From Dinoroseobacter sp039192165 (GTDB lineage Bacteria > Pseudomonadota > Alphaproteobacteria > Rhodobacterales > Rhodobacteraceae): 64,000 nucleotides of DNA. The notes under the pieces were generated by a model, which saw only the letters and a program-made list of their open reading frames with translations, was not told the origin of the DNA and searched no databases. The DNA is taken from positions 120,823 to 184,822 of the forward strand of contig JBCCXD010000008.1 of the NCBI GenBank assembly GCA_039192165.1, read 5' to 3'. The position numbers and the translations under genes were made by a program. Shown in pieces: positions 25,291-33,959 of this stretch; position 1 is the stretch's first letter, and every line of letters starts with the position of its first letter.

Positions 25291-26256
25291 TTAGCGCTCT
25301 TTCACATAAGGCTCGCCTCCTGCGCGAGGCGGAATCGCTTTGCCTACAAAACCGGCCAGGATCACCACGGTCAGGATGTAAGGCAGGGCCTGCATGAACT
25401 GGACCGGAATGACGAAATCCATGATCTCGATATTCTGGAACCGGTTTGCGACGGCCTCCAGAAAGCCAAAGAGCAGGCACGCCATCAGCGCATACCACGG
25501 ACGCCACTTTGCGAATATGAGCGCAGCGAGTGCAATATAGCCGCGACCCGCGGTCATATCCTTCACGAACCCGGCGGATAGGCCTGTGGCCAGATAGGCG
25601 CCAGCGAGGCCGCAAAGAAGCCCACAGATCATTACAGCTGCGTAGCGTAGCCCCACGACCGAGACCCCAGCGGTGTCAACAGCAGCAGGGTTCTCACCCA
25701 CTGCCCGCAGGCGCAGACCAAAGCGCGTTCTAAACAGGACGTACCAAGTGGCTGGCACCGCTGCGGCAGCAACATACACCAAAATCGAATGCCCCGAGAT
25801 GAGCTCGTAGTAGATCGGTCCGAATATCGGCACAGTCTGCAGCGTTTCCGCAAATGGCAGGCTGATCGGCTGGAACCGGGCACCGCCGACCAGCGACGGT
25901 GTCCGGCCTCCTTGGTTGAACCACGTCTGAGCAATAAGAACCGTAAGTCCCGCGGCCAGAAAGTTTAGCGCCACGCCAGAGATCAGCTGGTTGCCTCTGA
26001 ACGTAATCGACGCCACGCCGTGTATTGCCGAGAAAGCCAGCGAGGCGGCAATCCCGGCGAGGAGACCTATCCAGACTGATCCAGTGACAAAGGCGACGGC
26101 TGCCGAGAAAAATGCTGCTGCGAGCATCTTGCCTTCGAGGCCAATATCAAAAATTCCGGCGCGCTCGGAAAACAGGCCCGCCAGGCATGCCAAAAGAAGC
26201 GGTGTCGCAAGGCGTATTGTGCTGTCGAGCACCTGAAGGAGGGTCAGAAAATCCAT
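25291..26256 (-). CDS. Nucleoside ABC transporter permease (BMP type, second subunit)
   Basis: This 321-residue membrane permease of the branched-chain/ribose permease superfamily as used in nucleoside importers (NupQ-like) has about eight to ten helices. Family marks are LLLACLAGLFSERAGIFDIGLEGKM (parts of residues ~18-43), and VGENPAAVDTAGVSV (~187-201). It follows the first permease by 9 nt and lies at the end of the bmp-ATPase-permease-permease operon. Confidence 0.92.
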   Translation of the reverse strand: MDFLTLLQVLDSTIRLATPLLLACLAGLFSERAGIFDIGLEGKMLAAAFFSAAVAFVTGSVWIGLLAGIAASLAFSAIHGVASITFRGNQLISGVALNFLAAGLTVLIAQTWFNQGGRTPSLVGGARFQPISLPFAETLQTVPIFGPIYYELISGHSILVYVAAAAVPATWYVLFRTRFGLRLRAVGENPAAVDTAGVSVVGLRYAAVMICGLLCGLAGAYLATGLSAGFVKDMTAGRGYIALAALIFAKWRPWYALMACLLFGFLEAVANRFQNIEIMDFVIPVQFMQALPYILTVVILAGFVGKAIPPRAGGEPYVKER

Positions 26257-26265
26257 GCTCCCTCC

Positions 26266-27387
26266 TTACTCGGCAGGTTCTGCGGCTTGCGTCGCAGTTC
26301 GAGATCGGCGACGCGCGAGGAAGATCTGCTCGATGGGGCTGCGCACCATGTTGTCAAGCGCACCTGTGAACAGAATAACCAGCGCCTGAATAACGATGAT
26401 CAATTCGCGTGGAATATCGGTCCAGAGTGCGAGCTCCGCGCCGCCTTGGTAAAGAAAGCCAAAGAGGATAGCGGCAAGAAGTACCCCCGCCGGGTGCGAT
26501 CGGCCCATAAGGGCCACGGCAATCCCGATGAAGCCCGCCCCCTCGACAGAGTTGAGCACCAGTCTTTCTGCTTCGCCCATCACGTTGTTGATGGCCATCA
26601 TTCCAGCCAGTGCGCCAGAGATCAGCATGGCAATCATTGTGATGCGAACGGGCGAGATGCCGGCATAGACCGCAGCTGTCTCAGAATGCCCGAACGCGCG
26701 TATCTCGTATCCAAGCCGCGTACGCCAGATCAAAAGCCACAAAAGAAAACAGGCCAGAAGCGCAACCAGCAGTGTGACGTTTGCGGGTGCTGCCCTCGAA
26801 AACTCTATGCCGATTGGTGCGAGCAGCTCGTGGAGCGTCGGCAGATTTGTCGTTTCCGGAAACCGCGCGGAGGCTGGGTCCATCGATCCTGCAGGTCGTA
26901 GCTGGTTGACGAGCACGTAGTTCAGAACCGCCGCGCCGATGAAGTTGAACATGATCGTAGTGATCACGATATGGCTGCCGCGTTTTGCCTGCAGATAGGC
27001 GGGAATCGCCGCCCACGCCGCGCCAAAGAGCGCACCCGCGAGCATTGCGCCGACCAAAGCGAGCGTCCAGTGCGGCCAGGGGATCAACAGGCATGCGAGT
27101 GCTACGCCCAGTCCGCCGAGCGTTGCTTGACCCTCACCGCCTATGTTGAATAGCCGTGCGTGGAATGCGATGGCCACCGCCAGTCCGGTGAAAATAAAGT
27201 TGGTCGCATAGTAAAGCGTGTAGCCCCAGCCATAGGTCGAGCCAAGCGCACCGGCGACCATCAGCTTCACAGCTTCGATGGGGTCTTCACCAATAGCGAC
27301 AATTACAAAGCCCGAAATCAGGAACGCAATTAGTACCGAAATCAGCGGCACGAGGAGGGCATCGACCCATTTGGGCATCGTTTCCAT
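26266..27387 (-). CDS. Nucleoside ABC transporter permease (BMP type, first subunit)
   Basis: This 373-residue permease partner (NupP-like) has an N-terminal membrane segment and FNIGGEGQATLGGLGVALA (~121-139). The typical AFGHSETAAVYAGISPVRI motif is at ~231-249. It overlaps the ATPase stop by one base (27387), and forms the membrane channel with the next permease. The C terminus is charged and Arg-rich. Confidence 0.92.
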   Translation of the reverse strand: METMPKWVDALLVPLISVLIAFLISGFVIVAIGEDPIEAVKLMVAGALGSTYGWGYTLYYATNFIFTGLAVAIAFHARLFNIGGEGQATLGGLGVALACLLIPWPHWTLALVGAMLAGALFGAAWAAIPAYLQAKRGSHIVITTIMFNFIGAAVLNYVLVNQLRPAGSMDPASARFPETTNLPTLHELLAPIGIEFSRAAPANVTLLVALLACFLLWLLIWRTRLGYEIRAFGHSETAAVYAGISPVRITMIAMLISGALAGMMAINNVMGEAERLVLNSVEGAGFIGIAVALMGRSHPAGVLLAAILFGFLYQGGAELALWTDIPRELIIVIQALVILFTGALDNMVRSPIEQIFLARRRSRTATQAAEPAE

Positions 27388-28961
27388 CAGTGCGCCCTCT
27401 GCTCTTGCAACTCGGATGTCGCGGCGCGGGAGGTGTCCGTTATCCCGGCCATCAGCAGACCCAGCTCAGCTTCATTCGTCTCGTTGGGAAGCCGTTCGCC
27501 CATAATCTGTCCATCGAACATGACTGCGATCCGATCAGACAGGCTCATGATCTCCTCAAGCTCGACCGAGACCAGCAAAACGGCTTTTCCCGCATCCCGC
27601 AGTGCGATGATTTGTTTGTGAATGAACTCGATTGCGCCGATATCGACCCCCCGAGTCGGCTGGCCAACAAGCAACAACTCCGGGTTTCGTTCGATCTCGC
27701 GCGCCACGACAATCTTCTGCTGATTGCCTCCCGAGAAATTCTTCGCCGTCTGCCAGCAGTCCGGAGGGCGGATATCGAATTTTTCAATCTTGGCTTCGGT
27801 GTCTTCTCGCAGAGCGTGGTTGTTCATCAGAAGTCCACGCTGGTAGCTGGGGTCGTCGTGATAGCCGAACGCGGTATTTTCCCATGCGTGGTAATCCATG
27901 ATAAGACCCTCGCGCTGGCGGTCTTCCGGCACATGCGCGATCCCGCGCTTTCGCCGTGTGCGTCCGTCGGAGTAGCGACCGCTCAGATCAATCGGCTTCC
28001 GGTGGATCTCGATCCTGCCGCTGGCCTCGCGCATCCCTCCAAGCACCTCTAGCAGCTCGGACTGGCCATTGCCCGCAACCCCTGCGATCCCCAGCACTTC
28101 GCCTGCGCGCACATCGAACGAGATGCCTTTCACACGTTCAACGCCAAGCCCATCTACGACACGCAGGCCGTCGACATGGCAAACAATCTCGCCCGGGCTG
28201 GGCGGAGCTTTGTCGACCCGTAGAAGCACCTTGCGACCAACCATCAGTTCAGCGAGCTCCTCGGGACTGGTCTCCGGTGTTTTGACTGTCGCTGTCATCT
28301 GGCCCCGGCGCATGACTGAGACCGTGTCGGTCGTCTCCATAATCTCGCGCAGCTTATGGGTGATGAGAATGATGGTCTTGCCTTCGGCCTTCAGGCCTTC
28401 GAGAATACGAAAAAGATGATCGGCTTCTGCCGGTGTCAGAACACCGGTCGGCTCATCCAGGATCAGAATGTCAGCCTTGCGATAGAGTGCCTTGAGAATT
28501 TCCACCCGCTGTTGATAGCCGACGCTCAGGTCCTCGATCTTCGCGTCCGGATCCACATCGAGCGCATATTCGTCACTAAGGTCTTTCAGTAGCTTACGGG
28601 CTTTTGCCAGAGATGGTCGCAAAAGGGCGCCATCCTCGGCGCCGAGAATGATGTTTTCGAGAACCGTGAAGTTCTCGACCAGTTTGAAATGCTGAAAGAC
28701 CATCCCGATACCGGCCCGGATCGCGGCCTGACTATCAGGGATGTCGGTTTTTTCACCGTTGATCCAGATCTCACCTGCATCTGCTTTGTAGAAGCCGAAC
28801 AGAATCGACATCAGCGTGGACTTGCCAGCGCCATTTTCACCGATGATCCCATGGATTGTCCCAGGCATCACGCGGATGGAAATGTCCTTGTTTGCCTGAA
28901 CAGGACCGAAGGCCTTCGAGATACCTTTGAGTTCAATCGCCGGGGCTGTGCTGCCGGTCAT
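27387..28961 (-). CDS. Nucleoside ABC transporter ATP-binding protein (double NBD)
   Basis: This 524-residue fused ATPase has two nucleotide-binding domains, the usual layout for BMP/ribose importers. The first Walker A is GENGAGKSTLMSILFG (~37-52) with signature LSVGYQQRVEILKAL (~143-157) and ILDEPTGVLTPAE. The second domain has GVAGNGQSELLEVLGG (~293-308, degenerate) and FSGGNQQKIVVAREI (~409-423). It lies 76 bp downstream of the substrate-binding protein gene across a strong hairpin, and is followed directly by both permeases. Confidence 0.95.
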   Translation of the reverse strand: MTGSTAPAIELKGISKAFGPVQANKDISIRVMPGTIHGIIGENGAGKSTLMSILFGFYKADAGEIWINGEKTDIPDSQAAIRAGIGMVFQHFKLVENFTVLENIILGAEDGALLRPSLAKARKLLKDLSDEYALDVDPDAKIEDLSVGYQQRVEILKALYRKADILILDEPTGVLTPAEADHLFRILEGLKAEGKTIILITHKLREIMETTDTVSVMRRGQMTATVKTPETSPEELAELMVGRKVLLRVDKAPPSPGEIVCHVDGLRVVDGLGVERVKGISFDVRAGEVLGIAGVAGNGQSELLEVLGGMREASGRIEIHRKPIDLSGRYSDGRTRRKRGIAHVPEDRQREGLIMDYHAWENTAFGYHDDPSYQRGLLMNNHALREDTEAKIEKFDIRPPDCWQTAKNFSGGNQQKIVVAREIERNPELLLVGQPTRGVDIGAIEFIHKQIIALRDAGKAVLLVSVELEEIMSLSDRIAVMFDGQIMGERLPNETNEAELGLLMAGITDTSRAATSELQEQRAH

Positions 28962-28984
28962 GAGATACCCCTCATATCGGGTAA

Positions 28985-29014
28985 TGGCCGCGCGGAGAGA
29001 TCCCCGCGCGGCCA
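28985..29014. other. Intercistronic hairpin between the bmp and ATPase genes
   Basis: An 11-bp perfect stem, TGGCCGCGCGG (28985-28995) with CCGCGCGGCCA (29004-29014), has an 8-nt loop and no T run. Such hairpins after the first gene of an ABC importer commonly protect the upstream message and give more binding protein than membrane parts. That role is inferred. Confidence 0.7.
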
Positions 29015-29037
29015 GAGTTTTCGAACGCCGCGCCGGA

Positions 29038-30045
29038 TCAGAAGGTCAATACGGGGCAGCTGTCGTTTGCGTAGTAGCTGGTAACCTCAATATCACCAGA
29101 GATGATCGCAGCTTTGGCGTCTTCAACTTCCGAAATCATCTCTTCGGTCAGCAGAGCTTCGTTGTTTTCATCCACCGCATAACCGACGCCGTCATCGGCA
29201 AGCGACAGTGAGAGCTGGCCGGTTTCAAGGTCCGCCCCTGCTGTCAGCGCGTTGTATACAGCCACATCGACGCGCTTAAGCATGGAGGTCAGAACCGAGC
29301 CCGGGTGGAGGTGATTTTGGTTGCTGTCGACGCCAATGGACAGGATGCCCTCATCTGCAGCCGCCTGCAGAACACCAACACCTGTGCCGCCGGCTGCGGC
29401 GTAGATCACGTCTGCGCCCTGGCCAACCTGAGCTTTGGCCAGCTCACCGCCTTTAACCGGATCATTCCAGGCAGCTGGGGTTGTGCCGGTCATGTTGGGG
29501 ATGATGTTGATATCGGGATTCACCGCCTTAGCACCTTGCGCGTATCCACAGGCAAAGTGCCGGATCAACGGAACGTCCATGCCGCCGACAAAGCCAATAG
29601 TGCCGCTCTCGGATTTTTTGGCGGCGAGCATTCCAACCAGATAAGACCCTTCATGCTCGGCAAAACTGATCGCCAACACGTTCGGAAGCTCGTCAAGGTT
29701 CGGGAAGAACCCGTCGATATTGACGAACTTGATATCCGGGTAGTCGGGAGAAACCTGCGCAACAGGATCCGCCATGGCAAAGCCAGTCGTCACAATCGGG
29801 TTGGCGCCACGCTCAGCAAATCGGCGCAGCGCCTGCTCGCGCTGGGCTTCCGAGCTCAGTTCAATCTCGAGATACGAGCCACCGGTCTCTTGCGCCCATC
29901 GCTCGGCACCATTGAAGGCCGCTTCATTGAACGATTTGTCGAACTTGCCGCCGAGATCAAAGATCACGGCAGGCTCGGCGACAGCTGCGCCAGCGCTGAG
30001 TGCAACAGCGGCGACAGCACCGGTGAGGCGTTTCATCATAGACAT
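29038..30045 (-). CDS. BMP family substrate-binding protein (nucleoside importer)
   Basis: This 335-residue periplasmic protein of the basic membrane protein (PnrA-like) family has a signal peptide MSMMKRLTGAVAAVALSAG and cleavage near AVAEP. Typical segments are VIFDLGGKFDKSFNEAAF (~27-44), the TTGFAMADPV loop, GTIGFVGGMDVPLIRHFACGY (parts of ~140-160) and AAAGGTGVGVLQAA (~214-227). PnrA relatives bind purine nucleosides. The start at 30045 follows GGGAG. The frame is open to 30231 without similarity. It is first in a four-gene importer operon. Confidence 0.95.
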   Translation of the reverse strand: MSMMKRLTGAVAAVALSAGAAVAEPAVIFDLGGKFDKSFNEAAFNGAERWAQETGGSYLEIELSSEAQREQALRRFAERGANPIVTTGFAMADPVAQVSPDYPDIKFVNIDGFFPNLDELPNVLAISFAEHEGSYLVGMLAAKKSESGTIGFVGGMDVPLIRHFACGYAQGAKAVNPDINIIPNMTGTTPAAWNDPVKGGELAKAQVGQGADVIYAAAGGTGVGVLQAAADEGILSIGVDSNQNHLHPGSVLTSMLKRVDVAVYNALTAGADLETGQLSLSLADDGVGYAVDENNEALLTEEMISEVEDAKAAIISGDIEVTSYYANDSCPVLTF

Positions 30046-30217
30046 CTCATTTACTCCCAGTTTGTATGCCCCGCGGCCTCTCCGGGTGGGCCGCTTTTGA
30101 TGGGCGTCGAGCAGATTTTGCAATGCAGCAAGTAAGGCGGCACGCAGGGGCAGGGTCAAGGGCGATTCCGCATCATCACCCCACCTGTTCCCTGGCTTTG
30201 GGCGAATTGACGAAAGG

Positions 30218-30637
30218 TCAGCCTTCGACAAGCGCTTTGCTTAGAATAAGCGCATCCGTTTTCGCGCCATCGGGTTGCTGATAGTATTTCTGCCTGACGC
30301 CTGTTTTCACGTAGCCGGCAGATGCATAAAGCTGGCGGGCCGCAGAATTGTTTGCGGCAACCTCAAGGAACACCTCGATTGCGCCACGGTTTCGGGCATC
30401 TTCTTCGAACTCTGCAAGGAGCTGGGATCCATATCCCGCTCGCCGCTTTTCGGGGTCAACCGATATGGTCAGCAATTCCGCTTCGGGGCCGGCAATGCGC
30501 CCGAGAAGAAACCCGTGCTCGAGGGTGTAAAGCAGTGCTCCGGCACTGCTTAGAATGGCGGCGAATTCGGCTTCGGACCAGGGGCGGGGCGTGACAAAGC
30601 AACGAGCATGGAGATCGGCAAGATCGCGGGGTGTCAT
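30218..30637 (-). CDS. rimI: Ribosomal-protein-alanine N-acetyltransferase (GNAT)
   Basis: This 139-residue GNAT acetyltransferase has the acetyl-CoA loop as RRAGYGSQLLAEFEEDARNRG (parts of residues ~65-85) and the C-terminal NNSAARQLYASAGYVKTGVRQKYY (parts of ~93-116), the RimI-type ending. It acetylates the N-terminal Ala of a ribosomal protein, or acts in the Kae1/TsaD neighbourhood. Its start overlaps the tsaB stop by 4 nt. The tsaB-rimI order is common. Confidence 0.9.
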   Translation of the reverse strand: MTPRDLADLHARCFVTPRPWSEAEFAAILSSAGALLYTLEHGFLLGRIAGPEAELLTISVDPEKRRAGYGSQLLAEFEEDARNRGAIEVFLEVAANNSAARQLYASAGYVKTGVRQKYYQQPDGAKTDALILSKALVEG

Positions 30638-31290
30638 TTGTCCAGAAGCGTTGCCGCAGGTTTCGCGGGTGCCGCGTCCGCCGCGCGCAGATAAAGCGGC
30701 GCTGGAGGTTTCAGGTTCGGCTTAGCAGATCGTGCAGCGATCCGGGCGATTGCCACCGCAAGCGGCATCTTGGGCGCCTGTGTGGAGACGCCGTCATCCA
30801 TATCAGATCCAATCAGCGGAGCATCGGGGTGTTTTGCCCGCAGGTCGTGCAACTCTTCCGCCGACAGTTGTTGTGGCGCAAGATCGATGCCGTTGAACCC
30901 CTGGGCATAGACGGCGCTCCGCCGGGCGTCACAGAGCGCTATGGAAGGGCCTTGATGCCCTTCTGCCAAAGCCTCCAGTGTGCAGACACCGACGGCAGGG
31001 AGGTTCAATCCCAGGGCAAGACCACGCGCTGCGGAAACAGATATGCGGATCCCCGTGAAATTCCCTGGCCCTATCCCCACGCCAAGACAGGTGAGATCTT
31101 GCCACCGGAGATTTGCATCCGTGAGCATCTCTTGCAGCATGGGCATAAGAGCTTCGGCCTGACCCTTGGCCATCTTGCGCGTTTCCGCGCGCAGCACATG
31201 GTCCCCCGACAGCAAAGCGGCCGCGCAATGCGCGGCCGATGTATCAAACGCCAGAACGGTTGGGTCAGGCTGCAACCGGGCGAACCTCAA
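30634..31290 (-). CDS. tsaB: tRNA threonylcarbamoyladenosine biosynthesis protein TsaB
   Basis: This 218-residue TsaB-type ASKHA protein works with TsaD and TsaE in t6A tRNA modification. The opening VLAFDTSAAHCAAALLSG (~12-29) and the GVGIGPGNFTGIRISVSAARGLALG segment (parts of ~72-95) are diagnostic. It has the usual length. The start overlaps the 3' end of the Nfu gene by 26 nt, and the true start may be slightly downstream. rimI follows. Confidence 0.93.
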   Translation of the reverse strand: MRFARLQPDPTVLAFDTSAAHCAAALLSGDHVLRAETRKMAKGQAEALMPMLQEMLTDANLRWQDLTCLGVGIGPGNFTGIRISVSAARGLALGLNLPAVGVCTLEALAEGHQGPSIALCDARRSAVYAQGFNGIDLAPQQLSAEELHDLRAKHPDAPLIGSDMDDGVSTQAPKMPLAVAIARIAARSAKPNLKPPAPLYLRAADAAPAKPAATLLDK

Positions 31291-31828
31291 GAACTTCCGG
31301 AATGTAATGCCTAAGCAAATTCTCGATCCCCATCTTCAGGGTCAGGGTCGAAGACGGGCAACCGGCGCAGGCACCCTGCATATGCAGATAGACCACACCA
31401 CGCTCAAAGCCGTGGAAGGTAATGTCCCCGCCATCCTGAGCCACGGCTGGTCGCACGCGTGTGTCCAGCAACTCCTTAATCTGGTTGACGATGTCGACAT
31501 CGGGTCCGTCATGTTCTGCATGCCCAGCGGGCGCATCAGCCTCGCCTGTCATGATGGTGTCACCAGACTGGTAGTGTTCCATTATCGCACCGAGCAGGGC
31601 GGGCTTAATATGATCCCACGCCGTCTCGTCCGATTTGGTCACTGTGACGAAGTCATTGCCAAAGAAAACTGCTTTCACGCCCGTGACGGCAAACAGCCGT
31701 TGTGCGAGCGGTGAGCTTGCCGCGGCCTCTGGTGAAGGAAAGTCTGCGGTGCCTGCGTCGAGCACAGATTGGCCCGGCAAAAACTTCAGCGTTGCGGGAT
31801 TCGGTGTAGATTCAGTCTGGATGAACAT
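31265..31828 (-). CDS. NifU-like Fe-S scaffold/carrier (Nfu)
   Basis: This 187-residue protein has an N-terminal Nfu domain (MFIQTESTPNPATLKFLPG, ~1-19) and a C-terminal NifU-like domain with the cluster-binding CxxC as GACAGCPSSTLTLKMG (~150-165). It carries [4Fe-4S] clusters to target proteins. The succinate dehydrogenase Fe-S subunit and other clients are plausible, but no partner is adjacent. Confidence 0.93.
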   Translation of the reverse strand: MFIQTESTPNPATLKFLPGQSVLDAGTADFPSPEAAASSPLAQRLFAVTGVKAVFFGNDFVTVTKSDETAWDHIKPALLGAIMEHYQSGDTIMTGEADAPAGHAEHDGPDVDIVNQIKELLDTRVRPAVAQDGGDITFHGFERGVVYLHMQGACAGCPSSTLTLKMGIENLLRHYIPEVLEVRPVAA

Positions 31829-31907
31829 GTGGCACCTCCATTGGCGTGCCTATGTATATGCGGTCTGTCGCCGATCAGGTCAAGATTTGGAACAGTTCTA
31901 AATTGCC

Positions 31908-32363
31908 CTAGCAGACGCTTTCCAACTGATCCTTGCTTAATTCGCCCGGAACGATGGTAAACGGGATCGGAGACGACCCGGCAAGTTTTGTCATAGCGGT
32001 CACCAAAGGCCCTGGCCCCTTGCGGCCTGATCCGGCCCCGAGAACCAGAATTCCGATCTCTGGGTCTTCTTTGATTTGGCTGAGCACCTCATCCACAGGT
32101 TCACCTTCGCGAATTACCAGTTCCGGCTTGATGTTCTGCTTGTCACGCATCCATTTCGCGAAGACCTCGAAATGCGCCTCAATGCGCTCCCGGGCCTCCT
32201 CTCGCATGACCTCCCCGACACCAATCCAGTGCTGAAACTCATCCGGTGGAATGACAGACAGAATTTGAACGCCGCCTCCGGTCTTTGCGGCACGCATCGC
32301 CGCAAACCGCATCGCGTTCAGGCACTCGCGGCTGTCATCGAGTATGACAAGAAACTTACGCAT
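31908..32363 (-). CDS. Universal stress protein (UspA family)
   Basis: This 151-residue single Usp domain opens FLVILDDSRECLNAMRFAA (~4-22) and has the ATP-loop signature LGAGSGRKGPGPLVTAMT (~107-124), in the place of the usual G2xG9xGS motif. It may bind ATP. It is monocistronic, and its role is a general stress response by family. Confidence 0.9.
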   Translation of the reverse strand: MRKFLVILDDSRECLNAMRFAAMRAAKTGGGVQILSVIPPDEFQHWIGVGEVMREEARERIEAHFEVFAKWMRDKQNIKPELVIREGEPVDEVLSQIKEDPEIGILVLGAGSGRKGPGPLVTAMTKLAGSSPIPFTIVPGELSKDQLESVC

Positions 32364-32464
32364 GTCTTTGAGACCTCCGCCGGCGATGATGGCTCAAGCA
32401 AAGAGCTCAGGCAACCGTCGAGCGCGGTTCGGAACGGGATTGGTTTTTTCGGGGGGACGCAGTC

Positions 32465-32492
32465 GGGCAAGGCGCTTATCAGCGCCTTGCCC
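32465..32492. repeat. 12-bp perfect inverted repeat
   Basis: GGGCAAGGCGCT (32465-32476) and AGCGCCTTGCCC (32481-32492) form a perfect stem with a TATC loop. It sits 10 bp after the stop of the 48-residue gene (read on the minus strand), but no T run follows in either direction. It could be a terminator-like or stability element. Confidence 0.75.
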
Positions 32493-32501
32493 CGAAATCT
32501 G

Positions 32502-32648
32502 TCAGGCAGCCGTAGCGAAACCTTGCTGGTAAGACATCGTCACAGTCGGCTTAGGCTTCTTCGTTGTGTCGCCGGCGGGCGCCGTTGCGGGTCCTGCCGT
32601 CGAGGCATCGGTCCGCACGGATTGCGGATTAGCGTTCAGGTACGCCAT
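32502..32648 (-). CDS. 48-residue peptide with strong ribosome-binding site
   Basis: This short ORF begins MAYLNANPQSV and ends SYQQGFATAA. It is preceded by AGGAGG 5 nt before the ATG. The middle is Pro/Ala/Thr/Lys rich and probably disordered. No family is recognised. The ~475-bp stretch 32364-32839 otherwise shows only the inverted repeat just downstream. The strong ribosome site and the downstream hairpin make it more likely than chance to be a gene. Confidence 0.5.
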   Translation of the reverse strand: MAYLNANPQSVRTDASTAGPATAPAGDTTKKPKPTVTMSYQQGFATAA

Positions 32649-32839
32649 TAACACCTCCTGTTTTTATGGGAGGCTGACAAATAGGATATGCAAACCCGTT
32701 TGCCAACCCCTAACTGCAAGGGAGCTATGCGTTTTATGCAACGGATTTATGTCACAGGTTGTGGATAACCCACTAAACCTCTGTCCAGTCGTGGTATTCT
32801 GCTGTTTCCGCTAACAACATTTTTTTTGCTGACGCTGGG

Positions 32840-33880
32840 TCACTCACCGACCATTCCGATGATTTCGTAGGTGCGCTTGAGAATCGGATGCGCTATCTCG
32901 CGCGCCCGCGCGGCGCCACTGGCAAGCATTCGGTCGATCTCGGCCGGATCATCCATTAAACGTGCCATCTCTGCCGAGATGGGGCTGAGCTTCTCGACCG
33001 CCAAATCCGCAAGGGCTGGTTTGAACGTTCCGAATTGAGTGCCGGCACCGAACTGGTCAAGTACAGCTTGGGGCGATTTTTCAGCGAGCGCGGCGTAGAT
33101 ATTAACGAGGTTACGGGCCTCGGGCCGGCCTTCGAGCCCCTCCATTGTTGCCGGTAGCGGATCCGGGTCCGTTCGTGCTTTCCGGATCTTCTTGGCGATC
33201 GTGTCTGCATCGTCGGTCATGTTGATCCTGCTCATGTCGGACGGGTCGGACTTCGACATTTTCTTTGACCCGTCACGCAGACTCATAACCCGGGTAGCAG
33301 CGCCCTCGATCACTGGCTCAGTGATTGGAAAAAACTCCACGCCGTAGTCATGATTAAACTTCATGGCAATGTCTCGGGTCAGTTCCAGGTGCTGCTTTTG
33401 GTCTTCGCCTACAGGAACATGTGTTGCGTGATAGATCAGAATGTCTGCAGCCATCAGCGCCGGATAGGCAAAAAGCCCAAGCGACGCGTTTTCGGAGTTC
33501 TTTCCGGCCTTATCTTTCCATTGCGTCATGCGCCCCATCCAGCCCATGCGCGCCACGCAATTGAAAACCCAGGAAAGCTGCGCGTGTTCGGGCACTTGCG
33601 ATTGGTTGAATAGTGTCGACTTTGCTGGGTCGAGCCCCGCAGCGATAAAACCTGCCGCCAGTTCGCGTGTGTTCCGGGTCAGCGCTGCCGGGTCTTGCCA
33701 GACAGTGATCGCGTGAAGATCGACCATGCAATAAAGGGTCTCGATCCCAGTCTCGTCCTGCATCTCTACGAACCGCTTCATGGCGCCAAGATAGTTGCCC
33801 AGGGTCAGTCCGCCGGTGGGTTGAATGCCGGACAGGACGCGCGGCGTGAACTTGGCGGCGGCTGTTGGTGTTTCGGACAT
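32840..33880 (-). CDS. trpS: Tryptophanyl-tRNA synthetase
   Basis: This class I aminoacyl-tRNA synthetase has 346 residues. The HIGH-like motif is PTGGLTLGNYLGA (~21-33), the KMSKS motif is KKMSKSDPSDMSRI (~207-220), and GEDQKQHLELTRDIA (~157-171) is the Trp-pocket helix region. It has the usual length for bacterial TrpRS. Its start is 79 bp from the rhomboid-like gene on the other strand. Confidence 0.97.
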   Translation of the reverse strand: MSETPTAAAKFTPRVLSGIQPTGGLTLGNYLGAMKRFVEMQDETGIETLYCMVDLHAITVWQDPAALTRNTRELAAGFIAAGLDPAKSTLFNQSQVPEHAQLSWVFNCVARMGWMGRMTQWKDKAGKNSENASLGLFAYPALMAADILIYHATHVPVGEDQKQHLELTRDIAMKFNHDYGVEFFPITEPVIEGAATRVMSLRDGSKKMSKSDPSDMSRINMTDDADTIAKKIRKARTDPDPLPATMEGLEGRPEARNLVNIYAALAEKSPQAVLDQFGAGTQFGTFKPALADLAVEKLSPISAEMARLMDDPAEIDRMLASGAARAREIAHPILKRTYEIIGMVGE

Positions 33881-33959
33881 AGAACGGGCTCCGGTCTGGA
33901 CGTTTTTGCGCGCCTCGCTTACCCGTGGGGGCAGGTGGCGTCAACTGAAGGGCAACGCG

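Noticed and set aside
32465..32492. Rho-independent terminator
   Set aside because: The stem is perfect but there is no T run on either side.
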